From Augochlora pura (Eukaryota; Arthropoda; Insecta; Hymenoptera; Halictidae), in the NCBI RefSeq assembly GCF_028453695.1, contig NC_135780.1, positions 11,591,172 through 11,655,171 on the forward strand: a stretch of 64,000 nucleotides of DNA, in the 5' to 3' direction. Position numbers and translations under genes: made by a program. The notes under the pieces were generated by a model. That model ran no database searches and was not told the DNA's origin. It saw nothing but the letters and a program-made list of their open reading frames with translations. Below, piece by piece: positions 51,204-63,872 of the stretch (its first letter is position 1; each line of letters starts with the position of its first letter).

Positions 51204-54200
51204 TGTCTATCCGCTGTTTTTCCCGGCTAATTACCAAAAACTCTAAACTCTCTTCCAAAGGTTTAACAATGTATCGAAGTCGTTCTGCGTTCAAAGATCG
51301 TCAGAGCATTCTTTAAAATTGTATCACTGATCGCGTCGCACCTCGTTGAACTACGGACTGTCCCGTACACTACCAAAACCATAAACCGTTTGTTGCAAAG
51401 TTCCAGGTGGTTCGCGGCTGCAAAAAACGGGAAAGGATCCTGGCGAACGGACACGACCGATGTTGCCGGAATGGCAACGCACTCTCGAGTGACAAGCCGA
51501 CCTTACGTCGAAACAAGTGGGGCCCCAACGAGCGCCTCCGCCACCGCCGCACCACCCCCACCCTTCCACCACCGGTGCATCTGTGCCTTGCACGCTTGCT
51601 AGAACCCGACCACGTGTCGGGGATTTCGGGGATGCGTTGCCCCTCCCCCGACACATAGCCTCCCCCAAACCCGCCGCGCAGCAGTCCGAAACCATAAAAA
51701 CCTGGAATGAGTTCATTGTTAACACGTTTGCCGCAGTCTCAGCAACCACCAAAATTAGGCAAAATCAAAGAAATATATTCGATGAAAGAAAAACCCGGAA
51801 GTCGACCATTTAATATTAATCGTCAATAACGTCCCAGTATTGCAATATTTTTGTAAATTTCATATTCTTAATATCAGTTCTCGGAACGAGAAATTTTCTA
51901 TTAACACAGTTTGTATTTTCAGAGTATAGTATCGCGTGACAAAAGGACGAAGGTGCTGTACAAATATTGAACGGCGAATTTATATATTTTGCGAATCGGA
52001 CTTCGAATTTAGACATCGAACGGACTGTCATTGAAGATGGCAATTACGTCGACGTTCTTATTCCCACGCGTTCAAAGGCAACAATGTCGAAGTTCCCATA
52101 AAAGGGGGATGTACGCACGACAGGACACGAACAACGAGCATAATAGCACTCATTTAAATCAACTTGCCGCGAACGTCGAACAAGGACAGCGACACAATTC
52201 AATCAAGTTCATGAAATTTGCGTTTCTCATCGAGTCAAGAACGTGCCGAATTCTAGAACAGAAACGAATGCTTTCATCGGAGGTGAGCTTAGTAATATGA
52301 CAAAGGAACCATTTCTATGGTATCCATACAATGATTCCTTCCGTGATTAGAATAACTTGAATTTGTTGAATGATTTTGGATACTCTCGAAGGTATTTTCA
52401 GATTTTCAGGAGACGATCCAGGGCCCTTCCTTGATACGCTTCTCAGTAGCTAGAGCCCAGACCCCGGTGCTGCTTGGAGCGTGACGATTCCAAGGGGATA
52501 ACGTGTAATTAAACTCCGCTTGACTCTTTACTGGGACTGTACACGCGCGACCGTGTAAGTAAAGTTGAGCGGGGAACGCCTAATAAATCCAGCAATTGCT
52601 GTAAATTGGAGAACTCGTGCTGGGGAGAAGCCGACTGTCGGCAAAAAGTTGTTTGCTTTGTTAGAAATTCTTGAGAACTGCCTATTTTCTTCAAGTTTCA
52701 CCACTTGTCTCGTTACTTCTATATTTCATCGATCGGTAAATTAATTTTCATTTAATAATTTTGCGCTCGAACGATATAAAACTTTATGTATTGTCTCGAA
52801 GAACCAAAAGTTAACGGAGCGTTGAACCTCTTAAACAAGCATTCCTATTAATTTAAATTTCTCGGCTGTCTATTAACTCTTCTCGTGTAATTTCAGCTTG
52901 CCCTTATCTTCCTCTTCAAACGATCCAGGACCCGAGAGGACAGCTGCTTGTGCAGTAAGAAAACCCCTGTTGGAAATGCGAGCATAATGGACAATGAAAC
53001 TGAATCCTTTGGAAAACGGACATCAACTTTTCTACATTTATAGTTACTTCTAACAATTTCTGAACGTTTTTATTAATTACTACCGAAAATACGATATCCT
53101 TTTTATTTTTTTATTTTAAATAATTTATTGCCAGGTTCATATGTCAAGGAAAACCGAACAGTCCAGAATTCCAAGTAATTGACAGTCCACCTACGATTGA
53201 TGAATTCGTTGGTCAAATAAGTGATAAACGACCGGAACGTGGAGGACAATGAATTCTCATATCGCTACGATGAGCATCACTGATCTAATCTCTCTAGGTA
53301 TACTCATTCTGATAAGCGTGACCGTTACTCGAACCTGTAATCTTCGTAAAACTGTTATCGTACTTGTACCGCACAGAAGGGAACGGTTTGCTTTAAACCA
53401 GATATCCTCTGATTCCGGAAGAATACGATTCCTACTATTTGTTCGGTGTACTCGATTCGGTCGACGCGAAGGGCTAATTAGTAATATTCACTGCATCGAA
53501 TAGGACGTCGGCACACTGCTTCGTCCATTCACTCAACAGCATAGTTCGACGATCACAAGCACCCGTGGATCACGCTCCTCGATCACGTCTCAGTGTGTAT
53601 TTACTGACGAGTGGGCGGTCGATCGTAGCGTGCTTTTGCACGCGAGTGTTACATTAACGTTCAGTGGCTACAGGATACTGGACGGAGCAACATTTTCCAT
53701 CAGACAATTCTCCATCAATGTCTTCCTTAAAAACTACAACAAAAGTCTGAATAGTCTACCAATACAATAATTCACCGGTACTACAAATTATCAGTAAGTA
53801 ACAGTAAATACTTAGTAAAAGTTTTCGAAAAGTTCTCGGATTGTCTGATTATCAACGGAATTTTAGCTTACTACATGCCCCTGTGCATAGACAACCGGAT
53901 ACACACTCCCGTATTCGGTATGATTTCTCTAGTAACTTGCTATTTTCCTCTGAAGGTGTTGTAAAGTTGCATCGAATTGCCATTCTCTGTGCATTATCGC
54001 ATCAATGCATCCTTTCAAAATCAAAATTTATGTAAAATATTTTCGATAGTAAAATCTTGAAATGATTCATACAATTCGATTGCCTACGCAAGGGGTCACT
54101 TAAAAATTCCGCAATTTTGTTTTACCGCGATCCTTGGCGGCGCTGCACGTTCGAAATAATTCGAAAAATGGTAAACTGGTACGTTAGCAACAGGTTCTTT

Positions 54201-54854
54201 ACATTTTTCTTGAATATGAAAGCATCTCTTGACAGGACAGGAAGTTTGCAAGGTAAAAGATATTACATGATCGTAATAGTGTTCGAAAAACGATAAGTTG
54301 GACGGGTCTGGTAACGCGACAGAGCCAAACGCATAATCTGTGGAAGTGCGCGTGTTTTGAACGGACGGGTACAAGCGAGACGAGAACAACGAGAGAAACG
54401 GTTGTTTTCAATCGTGACGAACCACCAGCAGGGTGTTGGCCCGCACGCGTGCCGTTCGTGACCATCATCGGTTTCGTAATAATCGTATCGAGTACCGTTC
54501 CACGGATTTTCCCTGAAAAATTCATTCCTGTCTAACCTTTCACGTGAAACTCGGCGCAGCACTATTTCTCAATGAACGTACGTACGACGTACGTCTACGT
54601 GTAGGATTTTACTTTCGCGGCGCCTTTCCCTTTTCCCCAGTTTGCGGTAAGTTTCTTGCCGAGACCAAGTTCCCCGGTTTTCAACGTGAGCGCGGGCGCG
54701 TTTCTGTGAACGTGTGGATGTGTCACGAGCTCGTTCTCCCCGTGAACATGACTCCACACGGACAGACCCCACCTGTCCCCAACTCTCTCTCTCTTTCTGG
54801 TTTCAGTAAAACGCTAGTCCATCCATAGCACGGCAAGGCATAGCACGCGGTAAG
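51204..54854. other. Divergent region bib / Gliotactin
   Basis: This 3.65 kb separates the start codons of bib (minus) and Gliotactin (plus), so it should hold both promoters and leaders. 51204-51700 is GC-rich and probably bib-proximal. 51800-54300 is mostly AT-rich with no supported reading frame. 54400-54854 is GC-rich again and should include the Gliotactin leader. I recognised no specific regulatory site. Confidence 0.5.
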
Positions 54855-57800
54855 ATGGCCGTGTATAGGCTGTACTGGTGGTCGATCGTTCGCGTCTGCT
54901 TTTTCCTGTGGTTCCTCGCGACTACGGTGCTGTGTCAAGAACAAAAACCAGCCGGGAATCGGTATTATGGCCGAGACGGTGTCTATGTGCCTAACAACGG
55001 ACCGGATCACAGGACCGACACATATATTTACAAGGATAGAAGGTACGGGTACCGTCCCAGTTACCTGGACCCTATTGACAAAGGCCCACCGAGACTGCCA
55101 GATGACCGGTATCATTACGAGGTGAGCGTCGAAAATGTTACGGATAATCCACCTAGTGACGACGCGAATGCATTTCTGCAGAAACATCGAGTCGACATTC
55201 CTCAAAATCGATGACAAGCAACGCGCTCGCATACTGGGTCACTCCCATGAGTAACGCGCGATTCTTCCCGAGATAAATGTACAGGTCGTTTCATAAAATT
55301 GTTTGCTCCCGATTTTATAATTTATCGATACGAACGTGGAGTTATATGGACACGATGACATTAACCCGTTTTTCGAGAAAGAAGCTCTAAAATGCAACGT
55401 CTGTCACAATAGTTGTCCAGCCCAGTCCAATTTCATAAACATGTGATTGGGAAGTGTGGGGTGGACAGCTATTATGACTTTGTAAAGATACAAATAGGAA
55501 TCCTGTATACAGTATTATGATTTTTAAGGATACTTCTTCAAGATTACCATTGCCTGGAATACTAGGAGGTTGGCGGGAGGATCTTCAAGGCAAAGAACGA
55601 GCTGATTCTAAATCCTTAGATAGGGATGTCATTGTTACTACCGCCTATGGACAAGTGCAAGGTTTCAAAGTTTATTTGTATGATGATCCACAAGCAAGAC
55701 ATAGACCATGGAGTCTACCAGTAGAAAGAGTCACAAAACATGTTAATGTGTTTTTGGGCATTCCCTATGCCATGCCACCTATAAGAGAGGGTCGTTTCAG
55801 ACCTCCCAGACCTCACAGTGGATGGCAATTGCTTCAAGCTGTAGACTGGGGACCAGCATGTCCTCAGCCCAGTGTATACACTGGTGCTACTAAAGGAGTC
55901 AAAGATGTAGATGAAGACTGCTTATATTTAAATGTGTTCACACCCTACATTGGTTCTGGTGTAGCTCAACCATATGCCGTAATGTTTTATATTCATGGTG
56001 GAGAGTTTACTTATGGAGCTAGTAACTTATTCCCTGCTCACATGTTGGCAGCATTTTACAATGTAGTAGTAGTCTCCATTAATTATCGATTGGGAGCATT
56101 GGGATTCCTAAGCACAGGAGATGAAAATAGTCCTGGAAATTATGGAATCTTGGACCAAGCAATGGCATTGAAATGGGTGCACGATAACATTCGAGCTTTC
56201 AATGGTAATCCCGACGCGATAACGCTTTTTGGTCCAGGCGCTGGTGCTGCTAGCGCTGGACTTTTAATGGTTGCTCCTAGTACTAGAGACCTGATCTCAA
56301 AAGTAATAGCTCAGTCGGGTTCTGCACTGGCAGATTGGGCAGTCATAATGGATAAGTATAGAGCACAGAACACCTCCAGAGTATATGCTGAAAAATTGGG
56401 TTGCAGCATCGAGAGTAGCTGGAAATTGGTTCAGTGCTTAAAGGACGGCCGAAGCTTTCTTGAATTGTGTAATTCTCAGTTAAAGCCGCACATAGGAATG
56501 TTCCCATGGGCGCCTGTATTTGATTTCAACTTTACATTGCCTAGCGACAATCTATACGAAAATTGGAGATCATCAGATTGGCGCTTTTTCACGGAAACGC
56601 CTGAAAACAGTATTAAACATCGTAGGTTCAATCGTAACTTGGCATACATGACTGGTGTGACGTCCCAAGAAGCAGCATACATACTATGTGAGTAGCTCGT
56701 GCGTTTATTCTGTCGCGTTTGTAATGTAGTGTAATTTCCGTAATTACAGATAACAATGCCACACTGGCAAGGAATCAGTACATCATAGATCCAGAAGCGT
56801 TCGACCAAAAGCTATGGGAGCTCGTTCTTCAGTACAATTACACTCTGAACCCGCTGGGCGTATACGAAGCCATTAAATATATGTATACTTATTGGCCGGA
56901 TCCTAAAAACGTTACGGGCATTCGCGATCAGTATGTGAATGTAAGCTGATCATACTAAAGTCGGGAGCACTATTTTAATAGGGATAATTAATGATGTTGT
57001 CTGTTTAGCTGCTGTCTGATTTCCATTACGTCGCTCCATTTGATAAAATGGCAAAGCTTCTGGTGGAGAAGGGCGTGCCTACTTATTTGTATGTTCTAAA
57101 CACAACTATAGAGGCGTTGAAACTACCACAGTGGCGGAGGGTGCCTCATGATACCGAACTTCTTTGGCTTACGGGGGCGCCATTCATGGATGTTGGTGGG
57201 TTTACAATTTAATGCAGCTTAAGAGATTTATTCGAAGACTTTCTAACAATAGGACAAAATTTTATAGAATATTTCCCAGAGAAATGGAAACTGAAACGAG
57301 ATATGTGGACCGATAACGACCGTAACATGAGCCACTTTTTTATGCAGGCATATTCAAATTTTGCAACATATGGGTATGTATTTCAGGTAATTTGTGAGAT
57401 ACGTTGAACTTCAGTATAGCACATCGATCTCGTTACGTTGTTCTAGAAATCCTACACCGTCGCAAATTTTGGGATTACACATGGAAGTCGCCAAGCAGGG
57501 CCAATTACGGTATTTAAATATTAATACTACCTACAACAGCTCGATTCTGCTGAACTATAGGCAAACAGAGAGCGCTTTTTGGTCCATGTATCTACCCACC
57601 GTTATTGGTCGCTTAGTACCCACGTATCCTCCGGTTACCGAGGTAAGATCACACTGATTCACTATAAAGTTTCAAATGAAAAAGTTACATGTAATTAACA
57701 AATGTAAATAAAATTATAGTATTGGTGGGAACCGAAGCAGCCATTGCAGATTGCCTTCTGGTCAGTCTCAACAGCGTGTCTGCTGCTGATCGTGCTCTCC

Positions 57801-58598
57801 GTGGTATGCTGCATGCTTTGGCGTAACGCCAAAAGGTAAGGAAAGGTAAACAGAACCAAACCCATATGACAATTGCTCCAAGTTGTGGTAGGGCTTGCTA
57901 CCAATGATCTAACTGTAGAGCATGGGGGACGTGGTTCTGGTTTTACAACTACTCAAACTGTAGTCTTAACACTTGTAGAATTCCATTTACTAATTAAACC
58001 GTTTCTTTGCTTACTATTCACGCAGCAAAACTAAGGCTGCTAGAGTATACGCAGGTAACTACGGTAGCACTTTACTACCTTCACAGAATATCTAAGCACT
58101 TGTGCACATTCTTGATATTGCACTTTTGTGAAATTCTGATCGTTGTAAGTGGAATTGGAGACGGTGCTTAACTTGATATTTATTAGAAACAAATAGTTAC
58201 TAATTGTTTCGATCGTGGCTGCTTTTAGACAATCTGATCACTACTATAGCGGGGACATCCTGATGGTTCGAGACGACGAACCCTCGGAGGGAATCGAGAA
58301 TTTGACTCGTTCCTCCAAAGAGAACGTGTACGAGTATCGCGATGCCCCACCTTTGAGGTCAAGAGCTACAAGACAGAACGAGACCAAGCTTCAGGAACGA
58401 CTGGCGCAGAATCGGAAGTTCAGTTCGACCCCTTCGCTCAGAAGTAATTCGAACATCTCGTTGAAAGACATGCGCTCAGAAGGATTTGTTACCAGTTCGC
58501 CAAACGGACATCCAAAGCTGAATAAAACGCTCAGCCAACCCGCGTTGCGCAAAAGTAAAACACAGCTAGTTCAGGGTGTCCCCCAAACAGCTGTCTAA
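54855..58598 (+). CDS. Gli: Gliotactin, cholinesterase-like junction protein
   Basis: Gliotactin is a type I membrane protein of tricellular septate junctions, needed for epithelial and glial barriers. Exons: 54855-55121, 55529-56687, 56750-56940, 57009-57195, 57268-57373, 57447-57642, 57720-57835 and 58229-58598, giving 863 residues. There is a signal peptide (FFLWFLATTVLC), then an esterase-like domain (VFLGIPYAMPP, MFYIHGGEFTYGASN). At the usual nucleophile elbow FGESAG it reads FGPGAGAAS, so Gly326 replaces the catalytic serine and the domain is a pseudo-esterase. One membrane helix lies near 712-735, followed by WRNAKRQSDHYY, a tail with YEYRD, and a C-terminal PDZ ligand GVPQTAV, nearly as in Drosophila (GVPQTSV). 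The exon 2 acceptor (TTTTTAAG at 55528) is the least certain junction; it is chosen because it keeps frame. Confidence 0.95.
58026..58095 (+). CDS. Candidate alternative last exon of Gliotactin (short tail)
   Basis: Inside the last intron, a good acceptor (TACTATTCACGCAG ending at 58025) is followed by a frame that continues exon 7 in the correct phase. After NAK it reads S, then KTKAARVYAGNYGSTLLPSQ, then NI and TAA at 58093-58095. Use of this exon would give a protein of about 763 residues with the membrane helix but a 30-residue tail lacking the YEYRD tyrosines and the QTAV PDZ ligand. The family's fly member is known to me only with the long tail. No transcript evidence is available. Confidence 0.35.
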
Positions 58599-59320
58599 CG
58601 TCCCCACTTGCAGGTTTCCTTATTTGTCCAAGATAAAAATCATTTTTCTATGAAAAAATAAGGAGCGACGCGCGACGACTGAGTTTCATTAACGTTACAA
58701 AGTTCAGCTAAATATTTAATCCGTCCACGAAACCGTTGTTGTATTTGTATGTTGTACATACATCGATATACTTACTTTATACCATTTTTTATAGCGATTT
58801 TAGTTTTATAAGAATCGACGTTGTGCCTTTTAGGATATGCGGATAGCCTTTTACGAGAGAAAAACACGTAATAGTAATATATTTTACAATAGCATAAGCC
58901 ACTCCACAATGAATTTACTTCAACGAAACGAATGCATTTTCATATACAAATATGTGTAATTTATACACGGCTACGTACGTAGTATTATTAGAGGAATCGC
59001 GTAGTTGTAGTCGAATCGATCTCATTCTCACCGTCAACACTGTTTCATTTAGACGTGTAAGTTTCATGCGTCCAATAATACGCACATCTAATTATATATA
59101 ATTATATATACACACGTTATTATACTGTGCGAGAGATTTTATATATTTTTTAAGATTCATTAAGTACACGTCGCATGTATGTAATATCAAAGAACACTGT
59201 TGAGTAAGTTTTTTTACAATTTATATCGTTTAGATATTCATCGCGGCCATGTTCATTGTGCACATACTGTTTATCACGTGTCGCGATGTAAATGATTTGT
59301 CTGATATTAAATGAAGAAAC
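58599..59320. other. Gliotactin 3' UTR and ARMC3 upstream region
   Basis: The DNA is AT-rich, with an AT-repeat stretch at 59086-59115. It should contain the Gliotactin 3' UTR and the ARMC3 promoter. No convincing X-box was found before ARMC3, although that gene is expected to be ciliary. Confidence 0.5.
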
Positions 59321-62300
59321 ATGGGACCGAAAAAGGCGGAAGTAATAGTCTACGTGTACTCGACGCTCTTCTCTTTTACAGCTTAAATGTTTATTAAAAC
59401 AGAAACGTTCGGAGAGAGGAAAGGAACACGTAGATCGCCAAGAGCAGAGCAAATACAAATTTGATCCTCTTCATCTGGAAGTGAAGTATCCTGGAACAGC
59501 AATATTACTTCTAAGATGCCAAGAGCAGCCTGTGCTTTTAGCGGCTGCCGCCGCTCTCTCCAAATATGGCAGCAAAGCTAAAGAGAATCTGGAAGTGTTG
59601 TTCGATCTCGACATCGTGGAGAGCGTGATTCCGTTGATCGAACATGAGGATCTATTTATCCGAAGGTTTTCTTTAATTTTTCGTTTTATTTGATTTTTAA
59701 TGAAACGATCATTAATCGTTATGGGGAACATAGATTCGCAGCGAAGCTACTGGCGGAAATGATTCTCATTCCCAACGTGCGCAACTTCCTGCTGGAAACC
59801 TCTTACTACATCTCTTACTTCGCCAATGTGCTGATGTCTGACAAGGATCTGTTTATGCAAGAATTTTCTTCCTGGATATTAGCGGAAATATCGAGCGATC
59901 TGTACGGTGCAGCACAGTTGTTGAAAGTGTGTCCGCACCTGAACTTTCTGTTCGAAAAATTTCAGTCACCCGACCCGGACGTCAAGAGGAATAACTTACA
60001 GATCCTGCTCAACTTGTTGCAAGATCCTGTTGCTTCGAATGAGGTCTTGGAGACAAAGGTGTTACTGGAATGAACAGTTAGATACAGAATTTCTAACATT
60101 TCCCCCTAAGCGTTTTATTGCTTTCTTAACTTCTGAACTTTCAGGATTTTAATTTGAATCTTATATATGATCTGTACAACTCACCCTACGTCGAGATCCA
60201 AAGGCTTGCTCTGAATATAATAGCCGATATAGTCGGCAGGAATCAAGATGAACGGTTGCAAGAACTTTTTAGAAAATCGAACGGTCTCCAGGCTCTGCTA
60301 AAGTTTCTAGATGTAAGACAGAATCGCGTGTGTTCCTGTAACATTTACTATTACGTCTCCCTTGGTTTAGAACGACGAATGGCAAGATCTCCACAAAGAG
60401 GTACTTAGGATTCTTTGTTTGGCGTCCGATAATATTACGACGGTGGAGATGCTCCACGATATAGGCGGTATCCAACAGATTCTGAAGTATAAAGAGGACA
60501 TAGCGCACTCGAAGCTCTTCATCGAAGCACTAGACGTAGCGGTCCGTCTTGCTCACACACCTCTGGGTAGGAAGGTAAAGATTTCTTGATGAAATCCTAA
60601 AGTCTTGTTTGAGTTTTATTATTCGCCTTGAAACCCGTTTCCTCTGTAGGCTCTCTACGCTCATGGTATCGTTAATCATTTATTGGGTACTTTCGAAGGC
60701 AATATGCCAGAGAGCGTGTACGAGATCGGTTGTCACGGAATCGGCATGATGACACTTCTCCCCGAAGCGGCCAAAGAGCTGATTGTCAGCAGTTGCATGA
60801 AAAATATTTTAGGTAGTTTAGATATTAGATATTCACGCGCAGTTATTTTTTTTTAATGAGTACGCACGTGTGCTAGATATATTAAAAAACGAATCTTTGA
60901 AATGGAGTACCAGACAGGCAGCGATGTTTGCTTTGAACCAACTACTAAAATGCAACGGAAAGAATGGTCAGGATTTCTTAAACATGCAGGGCCAGGTATC
61001 TTTAATAATTTATTGTATGCTCTAATATTTAAACGCATCGAAAATTCTATTAAATGAGACGTTTCAACGATGCTTTAGAATTATCTCATATCGCTGATGA
61101 AACAACCTGTAGGGAAGGTCCCTGTAGAAATCCTGAACGGAGCAATCGAATGCCTGACAACGATAGGAAAAAGTCAGTCTTTGCGTAGTGCAATTATTAC
61201 CCCGGATGTCATGGACGCATTGTGCGCGTCCTTTCAAGTAACCCTTTGGTGGCTGTATAGTAAAACTAGTTAGAGAATTACTTGAAGAAACATTTCTAAA
61301 AATTAATGAAAATTGCTTATCATTTTTCAGTTAACATGCCCCGCGACAACCGACTACAAGATCGCTTGCTGCAATGCTCTCTCGACCCTCTGCGTGGACC
61401 AGATCGGAAGATCCGTTTTTTTAAAGGTTCACGGGCCATGCAGATTATATAATCTGTTATGCGACGTCGGCTCGGTTCCAACGAGGAACGCAGCCACCCA
61501 AACCATTCAATTGTTATGCGCAGATCCGGTTCTGGCCAACGCTTTCGTGAACGCCAGATATCTGAATTAGTAAGCGTTCTCCCTCCTAGCTCCTTCAATA
61601 TTCAAGCGAAAGATTCGCGACCGTTCCATAAAACTAACCGATAAAAATGCCCGGGACAAGCATGCTGAAGAACCGAACCACCGCGAGAATCGTGCCCTCT
61701 TGGGACACGTGCATCGAAGCACTGTTCGACGCCCATCTGCCGATCAAGTTTGCTTTCACCGGACGACTTTCGTTGCACGATGTCACACAGAACGGATTCT
61801 ACGTTCTGCGGAGGAACATCTGCCCGTAGGACTAATTCTTCTAAAACCTGCTTACCGGACTGCTTGACCTGTCATAGTATCAATGTCGAGATTCTAGTTA
61901 AAAAAAAAATTCTGAACCGACATCAAGTACTGTGGCCAGCTTCAAGCGGAAACAATTTCTGTAATTTGCCTCGACGTCTCGATTGCAAACAGGTTTCCAA
62001 TATTAGATGACATCTTTCGATTCAATATCTGCCCACTGGAACCCGTTTACGTGGTAAACTGTGTTCGCTCCTATCTGCCGGAATCCCAGGAAGCGTTGCA
62101 TCACTCCAGCAAAGATGGTATGGTTGTCAATTCTAATAGCATCGATCCAAGTCACGCTGTTTTACCTTACAGATCTTAGTGTCGAAAACGGAGATAAGAT
62201 AATCCGACCTCGAATATTCCTGTCCACGCAAATAGAGGGTCTAGGGGAGAACCAGAAATTTAGCGGCTTGCAATGCGACGTCTGCTTGCATGATTACGTA

Positions 62301-63157
62301 GAGCTATTCAAGTGCAAGCTTGACGCCGCGGAGACGAAACGCGTGTACGCATCATCGGTTATAAGATAGTCTCATTTATTATTCTTCGATAACCATTGCA
62401 CATCGTTCACATAGAGCATCCCAGGCGAAGCCGGGATTGGCAAACATGAGCTTCGTAGCTTCACGTGCTATAATGTTGGCCAGATTCGTGGCCAAACAAA
62501 TGTCAGGACCCGATCAATTTATCCACTGTATCGATCATCAGCTGGAAATCCATTTGAAGGAAATCAAAGCTGCCATAGAGACTAGCGTTATACCGTTAGG
62601 GTCTCTGCGCATCGGTTCGTACCTTGAAAGGGCCTTGCTGTTTAAAGTTATCGCGGATAGGGTATACCTGCCCGCTGCTTTGGTACGGGGAGAGTATGGG
62701 AAGGCTTGGATCGAGATAGCTGTGCCCGAAGTAATACCGAAATTTCTTTTGTACAGAATGCTCTAATTGAAAAAGTCTTCCACTACAGACGTTCAAATAA
62801 AACAGTCTGTATTTGATGCTATGTAGAAATACTAACAAAGAAACAACTTTGTAGACAAAGGACCCAGCCGAGGAGACGTCGTTCCAGCCCTACATAGAGG
62901 GAACCCCTTCGTGTCCAGAATTTCTAAAGCTGCAAGTACAGCCTTCAGCATACAAACATAGCCCGGTGCCCGTGGATCATCGTCAAACGGCGTTTCCGTC
63001 GAAGCTGCTCAAGCCGAACTTTATCGTCGACCTGATACATTCGCCTGGCGATCTCATTCCGATAAACAGTCGTCGGGCGAGATTGTATCGCGAGAAGGCA
63101 ACGGTTTGCCGACGAGTTTGTCGTGACACACCGAATCCCGTTTCTGCGACGCGATAG
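59321..63157 (+). CDS. ARMC3: Armadillo repeat-containing protein 3 (ARMC3)
   Basis: ARMC3 is an armadillo-repeat protein linked to cilia and sperm flagella in vertebrates. Exons: 59321-59341, 59382-59665, 59734-60058, 60145-60312, 60371-60574, 60650-60812, 60877-60995, 61079-61237, 61331-61569, 61661-61825, 61993-62117, 62173-62344, 62415-62730 and 62855-63157, for 920 residues (human 872). The start MGPKKAE sits on a 7-codon exon, followed by YKFDPLHLEVK (human DVFDPLMIESK). Armadillo repeats run to about residue 600. The C-terminal domain is diagnostic: ERALLFKVIADRV and LVRGEYGKAWIE match human HRALLFKALADRI and LVRGDYGRAWNE, and FIVDLIHSPGDLIPINS closes it. Weak junctions are the AAG acceptor at 61660 and the exon 12 donor (CGCGT|GTACGC at 62344), chosen for phase. 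Convergent with the TNF gene, 146 bp apart. Confidence 0.93.
59342..59381 (+). other. 40-nt intron in ARMC3
   Basis: The intron runs GTAATAGTC...CTCTTTTACAG and is only 40 nt, with a clear pyrimidine tract. It joins MGPKKAE to LKCLLKQKRSERGKEH in phase 0. Retention would put a TAG in frame after two codons (GTA ATA GTC TAC continues, but the length is not divisible by three, so the frame shifts). Confidence 0.65.
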
Positions 63158-63303
63158 TTTATGTGCGGTTCAGGCTACGACCATTATAAGATCAGTTCTT
63201 CTCACTCTCATTCTCACGCACTCTTTGGATCGTGGAAAATCAAGAACACATTGTAAAATTATACCGCGGTAAAATAGAGAAACGTTGTTCAAAGTCGTGT
63301 CGA

Positions 63304-63872
63304 TCACGGGATATCTCCTAGTTTTACCACACCGAAGAAACTGTCTATGTCTTCGAGTATGGCACCCCGCGGTGACTCTTCGATCTCTTTAAGGGTCAAA
63401 GAATCATTCTTCCTTAGTAGTGTCACCTGGGCCGAGAAGCATGATTGATCTATCTTGGTACCGGTTCTGGCCACCTGCAATGCATTACAAAGTGAAACGA
63501 AAAGTATTTGCGTTGACAATGTATTCCGTTCACCAAAGAACAAGTTTTACTCACCGAGCACTGTAAGATAACACGATCGTTCACCTCTAGCCTGAACCCA
63601 GCCGCGTGGACTGTGTCCACGTAATGAATCTGGGCGTAGACCAAGTACAGTCCGTTGTTGTGTATTATGAGACTGCCATCGTTCTGCATGTGAAAATGTT
63701 GCATCAGCGCCCCGTGCATCCAACCAGTGGCTCGCCACGCGGTGAATATTCTGTCCCTGTGACATTGTCCCACCGCCGTCAAATTGCAATTCCTGCATCT
63801 GTGGCGGCAATCGCTGACACCTGGCAATCGACTATCGGCGCTATAGTGAGCAGCTAGGGCATGTCCGGGCAT
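63304..63872 (-). CDS. eiger: Eiger-type TNF ligand, 3' part
   Basis: Eiger is the insect TNF, a type II membrane ligand that activates JNK signalling through Wengen or Grindelwald. Two minus-strand exons are visible, 63872-63555 (106 codons, entered in phase 0 through ATTGCCATCTGCAG) and 63474-63304 (57 codons with TGA). They encode most of the C-terminal TNF homology domain: AHYSADSRLP at its start, GSLIIHNNGLYLVYAQIHY (the most conserved strand pair), FRLEVNDRVILQCSV, then QVTLLRKNDSLTLKEI and the final SFFGVVKL strand. The two cysteines in VILQCS and IDQSCF match the fly disulphide positions. The membrane anchor, stalk and processing site lie beyond the window, or in exons I could not see in the last 130 bases. 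Assignment to the Eiger subfamily rests on domain resemblance. Confidence 0.85.

Noticed and set aside
59230..59300. Possible X-box upstream of ARMC3 (GGCCATGTTCAT)
   Set aside because: Only one half resembles the RFX consensus, so it was not called.
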